A stretch of 25,131 bases of DNA from Chloroflexota bacterium (GTDB lineage Bacteria > Chloroflexota > Dehalococcoidia > Lucifugimonadales > JADFKI01), in NCBI GenBank assembly GCA_022565015.1, contig JADFKI010000017.1:1-25131 (forward strand), read 5' to 3'. Within the stretch, counting starts at the first letter, position 1. Each line of letters begins with the position of its first letter. Positions 23,282 to 25,131 of this stretch are shown here, piece by piece. The position numbers and the translations under genes were made by a program. Below the pieces are notes generated by a model that ran no database searches, was not told where the DNA came from, and worked only from the letters and a program-made list of their open reading frames with translations.

Positions 23282-23291
23282 ACCCAGGGAT

Positions 23292-23324
23292 ACCGGCTGA
23301 ATCATCGCTTCATGATGGGCCGGT
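23292..23324 (+). promoter_or_regulatory. leader hairpin just upstream of lepB
   Basis: Outer stem ACCGGC (23292-23297) with GCCGGT (23319-23324), inner stem ATCAT (23301-23305) with ATGAT (23312-23316). The base of the stem ends nine bases before the ATG, next to the weak ribosome site GGTGGG, so it could hide or expose the start. Confidence 0.4.
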
Positions 23325-23333
23325 GGTGGGCTG

Positions 23334-23927
23334 ATGAGAGCGTTAATCAGAGAGCTAATCGAAACCGTCATTCTGGCCCTGATCATCTTCCTCGCCCTGC
23401 AGTTTAGCGTGCAGAACTTTCGGGTGGAAGGGTCCAGCATGAGGCCGACGATCGTGGAGGGCCAGTACCTGCTTGTCAACAAGCTGGTCTACTTCAACCT
23501 CAACCCTCGCGACGTCCGAAGCGTCCTGGCCTTTTCCAGCAGCGCTAAGGCTGAGAGGGTCTATCCGTTCCACGCACCGGAGCGTCAGGACGTCATCATA
23601 TTTCACTTTCCCAGGGACCCGTCTCGAGACTTCGTAAAACGCGTCATCGGCCTGCCCGGCGACACTATCGAGATCGACGATGGGGAGGTATTCATAAACG
23701 GGACCAAGCTGGACGAGCCTTACATCACGAAGCGTGACTCGGGCGATATGAAGCTCTTGACCGTCGGCGAAGACGAGTATTTCGTGATGGGCGACAACAG
23801 GAGGGCCAGCAACGACTCCCGCGACTGGGGCAACGTCCCGACTTCGAACATCGTCGGACGGGCCTGGGTCAGCTACTGGCCTCTGGACCGGCTAAGGACC
23901 TTGACGGCGTCCGGCGGGCTGTTCTAG
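23334..23927 (+). CDS. lepB: signal peptidase I
   Basis: 197 residues, the short single-anchor form of Gram-positive-like bacteria. A membrane anchor (about 7-25) is followed by the catalytic serine in EGSSMRPT (S35), the general-base lysine in DFVKRVIGLPGD (K102), and GDNRRASNDSRDWG, all signal peptidase I boxes. It cleaves Sec-type signal peptides on the outer face of the membrane, where the SIMPL protein would be a client. It is divergent from the ECF sigma gene and has its own promoter. tRNA-Lys lies 97 bases downstream. Confidence 0.95.
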   Translation: MRALIRELIETVILALIIFLALQFSVQNFRVEGSSMRPTIVEGQYLLVNKLVYFNLNPRDVRSVLAFSSSAKAERVYPFHAPERQDVIIFHFPRDPSRDFVKRVIGLPGDTIEIDDGEVFINGTKLDEPYITKRDSGDMKLLTVGEDEYFVMGDNRRASNDSRDWGNVPTSNIVGRAWVSYWPLDRLRTLTASGGLF

Positions 23928-24024
23928 CCGGCATCAGATCGACACTGTCTCCGGCGCATCCCTTGAAACCTCGGGGCAACACGCATAGAATTTCTCCGTA
24001 GCGACCGCACCTTCGCTTGCACAC

Positions 24025-24101
24025 GGGCCTGTAGCTCAGCCTGGCAGAGCATCGGACTTTTAATCCGAGTGTCCAGGGTTCGAATCCCTGCGGGCCCACC
24101 A
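24025..24101 (+). tRNA. tRNA-Lys (anticodon TTT)
   Basis: Acceptor GGGCCTG/CGGGCCC (one G-U), D arm GCTC/GAGC, anticodon stem TCGGA/TCCGA with loop CTTTTAA, T arm CAGGG/CCCTG with TTCGAAT, discriminator A and encoded CCA (24099-24101). It marks the left edge of a differently composed region, a typical integration point. Confidence 0.95.
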
Positions 24102-24118
24102 CTGTTTAGCTCATGATA

Positions 24119-24148
24119 AAGAGGCTCCCGCGAGTTGCAGAGCCTCTT
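24119..24148 (+). terminator. terminator after tRNA-Lys
   Basis: AAGAGGCTC (24119-24127) and GAGCCTCTT (24140-24148) form a perfect 9-bp stem with a 12-base loop, followed by CTATTT, a weak T-tract. It ends 47 bases after the tRNA. Confidence 0.65.
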
Positions 24149-24167
24149 CTATTTCCCGCTAAGGGCG

Positions 24168-24189
24168 TTTTGCCGACATTTTGCCGACA
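24168..24189. repeat. tandem 11-mer next to tRNA-Lys
   Basis: TTTTGCCGACA occurs twice with no gap (24168-24178, 24179-24189). Short perfect repeats close to a tRNA 3' end can be integrase arm sites or island borders; that reading is inference. Confidence 0.5.
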
Positions 24190-24317
24190 TGCTCTTGCTC
24201 ACCTTCAAAAATCACTACAAGAGTCTCATCATCTTTGCCCTTCTACCGATAATAGCTGTTGTATTCATTCAACTGCATGAATGGGGACACGCGCTCGGGT
24301 TCATCTCCATTATGTAA
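24189..24317 (+). CDS. short membrane ORF with HEWGH motif
   Basis: 42 codons from ATG 24189 (the frame can also open at a TTG, 24135, but that overlaps the terminator). One membrane helix (about residues 14-26) is followed by QLHEWGHALGF, an HExxH zinc-protease-like motif as in M50-type membrane proteases, then a TAA at 24315-24317. The same frame is then open for 50 codons to a TAG at 24468-24470, so a longer gene broken by a stop is possible, but a run this long is not rare by chance. No ribosome site is seen. It could be a remnant. Confidence 0.3.
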   Translation: MLLLTFKNHYKSLIIFALLPIIAVVFIQLHEWGHALGFISIM

Positions 24318-24328
24318 AAAGTGGGCTG

Positions 24329-24337
24329 TGATATACT
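24329..24337 (+). promoter_or_regulatory. extended -10 promoter of the distal gene
   Basis: TGATATACT (24329-24337) is a good extended -10 element, 46 bases before the ATG at 24383. No -35 box is clear. Confidence 0.4.
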
Positions 24338-24382
24338 CGCTTTAAGTGGCAATTGGGGCGATCTCTCGCCACGAGAACAAGA

Positions 24383-24552
24383 ATGTCTGTTGACTGGTTT
24401 GAATAGGGAATCCGCTCGGGATCCGATATATAACGGAGATAAGATTCACACCAAATGCCTCCATTCTTAGCAAAGGGGGTGATCTGGCTGGAGAGTTTCA
24501 CGGCGCCCCGTTTATACATTGGAGAGTACAGCCCGCACCTTTCAAAGTAGAG
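24383..24552 (+). other. out-of-frame 5' part of the distal gene
   Basis: ATG 24383 gives MSVDWFE and then TAG (24404-24406). One base back, the frame of the downstream gene is open from 24403 and reads IGNPLGIRYITEIRFTPN and then a further roughly 30 protein-like residues, joining 24553 without a stop. There is no ATG, GTG or TTG in that frame before 24553. The simplest account is a single inserted base near 24400 (true mutation or assembly error); programmed -1 frameshifting is less likely because no classical slippery heptamer is present. Confidence 0.45.
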
Positions 24553-25122
24553 TTGCATGATGAAGACCGCACCAAGGTGGTTTTCGTGACGTTCCGGAGC
24601 CTTGGAGCAGAAATGGAGGCTCCAGACACCTATAATATCTACCAAGACCATCTTCGTAGATGGCTTAATATAACTACGGACAATCGCTTTCTGGGAGACT
24701 TAACCGTGACCCGGGAAGGTTTCAGGACATACTATTTTGCTGCAGTTGAAGGTCTGGATTTTGATGAGTTAACGGATCTGATTAGCGAACGATTTTTTCA
24801 CTCCTCTCGAATATTGGGAGCATTCCCAGACTTTCGTATACGGGACAACGCAGCGGTTTTCGAATTGGCCCACAGTAACATGAGAGTTCATATTACCTTT
24901 GGACCGATCAGCCGTGAAGAGACTAAGGATAAGCAGTGGGTGAAGACGGACATCGGCAGAGACGCTATTCCGGAACTGTCGTTCGCGATGGATATTGATG
25001 TTTCTAGGTCGTCTGATCCTGCTATGGAAACGAATCGGAGAAACCTGTTTAGTTTCATTCAGACGGCTCACACCCTGGCAGACCAGGCCAGCATTTCACT
25101 AGTGGAAGCTTTGCGAGGTTAA
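24553..25122 (+). CDS. unrecognised protein, probably the 3' part of a longer gene
   Basis: 189 residues from a TTG, the first usable start in frame, though the same frame is open back to 24403 (see that entry). The protein is soluble and mixed alpha/beta: VVFVTFRSLGAEMEA, TREGFRTYYFAAVEG, LISERFFHSSRIL, AAVFELAHSNMRVHITFGPIS, SFAMDIDVSRSSDP and a C-terminal helix ending SISLVEALRG. No motif I can name, although the 'IRY...EIRF' start and overall layout loosely recall TIGR04255 proteins of mobile regions. Base composition is more AT-rich than the core genes, suggesting transfer. The next gene may start just after 25122. Confidence 0.6.
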   Translation: MHDEDRTKVVFVTFRSLGAEMEAPDTYNIYQDHLRRWLNITTDNRFLGDLTVTREGFRTYYFAAVEGLDFDELTDLISERFFHSSRILGAFPDFRIRDNAAVFELAHSNMRVHITFGPISREETKDKQWVKTDIGRDAIPELSFAMDIDVSRSSDPAMETNRRNLFSFIQTAHTLADQASISLVEALRG

Positions 25123-25131
25123 TATGGTGGT

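Overview
The window looks like a stretch of chromosome from a moderately GC-rich bacterium, most likely Chloroflexota (Dehalococcoidia or SAR202-like). This rests on a PspA-PspAA pair, a dnaB-dnaD-dnaC-like replication cluster next to rplI, a bifunctional dCTP deaminase/dUTPase, a divergent YchF-type ATPase next to hemW, and encoded CCA ends on the tRNAs. The taxonomic call is inference; no rRNA is present.

Layout. 1-151: the tail of an MlrC-like gene interrupted by an in-frame stop. 280-1552: a membrane-stress operon (small membrane protein, PspA, PspAA) ending in a strong terminator. 1841-4160: the two clamp-loader subunits, holB (+) and holA (-), converging around a PSP1-like gene cut to 70 codons. 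4230-6976: a DUF1232 membrane protein, a divergent YchF-like ATPase and hemW. 7315-12017: rplI with a very long acidic tail, dnaB, a DnaD-like protein, a helicase loader with two fused AAA+ domains, and a HIT protein. 12457-13146: a multi-pass membrane protein on the minus strand.

13147-15017 is an accessory zone. A 44-bp exact copy of the 3' half of tRNA-Glu lies 1202 bp from the intact gene. Between the copies is an AT-richer stretch with a ribbon-helix-helix protein and a small membrane protein, with a probable operator made of two 10-bp repeats. This looks like a minimal element left at a tRNA attachment site. tRNA-Glu(CTC) and tRNA-Gln(CTG) follow.

15225-19882 (-) is a pyrimidine/flavin operon read dcd, ribD, ribE, ribBA, ribH, DUF429. 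The genes are tightly spaced and I see no FMN riboswitch. 20050-21009 (-) is a SIMPL-domain secreted protein. Upstream of it lie a possible ECF-type promoter and a 165-bp MITE with inverted ends and 5-bp target duplications. 21374-23117 (-) holds an ECF sigma factor and a membrane anti-sigma factor with a Pro/Ala-repeat linker. Signal peptidase I (lepB) is divergent from them, with its own promoter and a leader hairpin.

24025-25131: tRNA-Lys(TTT), a terminator, a perfect tandem 11-mer, then visibly AT-richer DNA. It carries an HEWGH-containing short ORF and an unrecognised gene whose 5' end appears frameshifted. This is probably the edge of a second tRNA-associated island that continues past the window.

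How the genes fit together: replication is heavily represented (holA, holB, dnaB, helicase loader, DnaD-like), together with nucleotide/flavin supply (dcd, rib) and envelope stress and export (PspA, ECF sigma/anti-sigma, lepB). The most unusual items are the small tRNA-Glu element, the double-AAA+ helicase loader, the YchF relative lacking G3 and catalytic-His features, and the two tRNA-flanked accessory zones.
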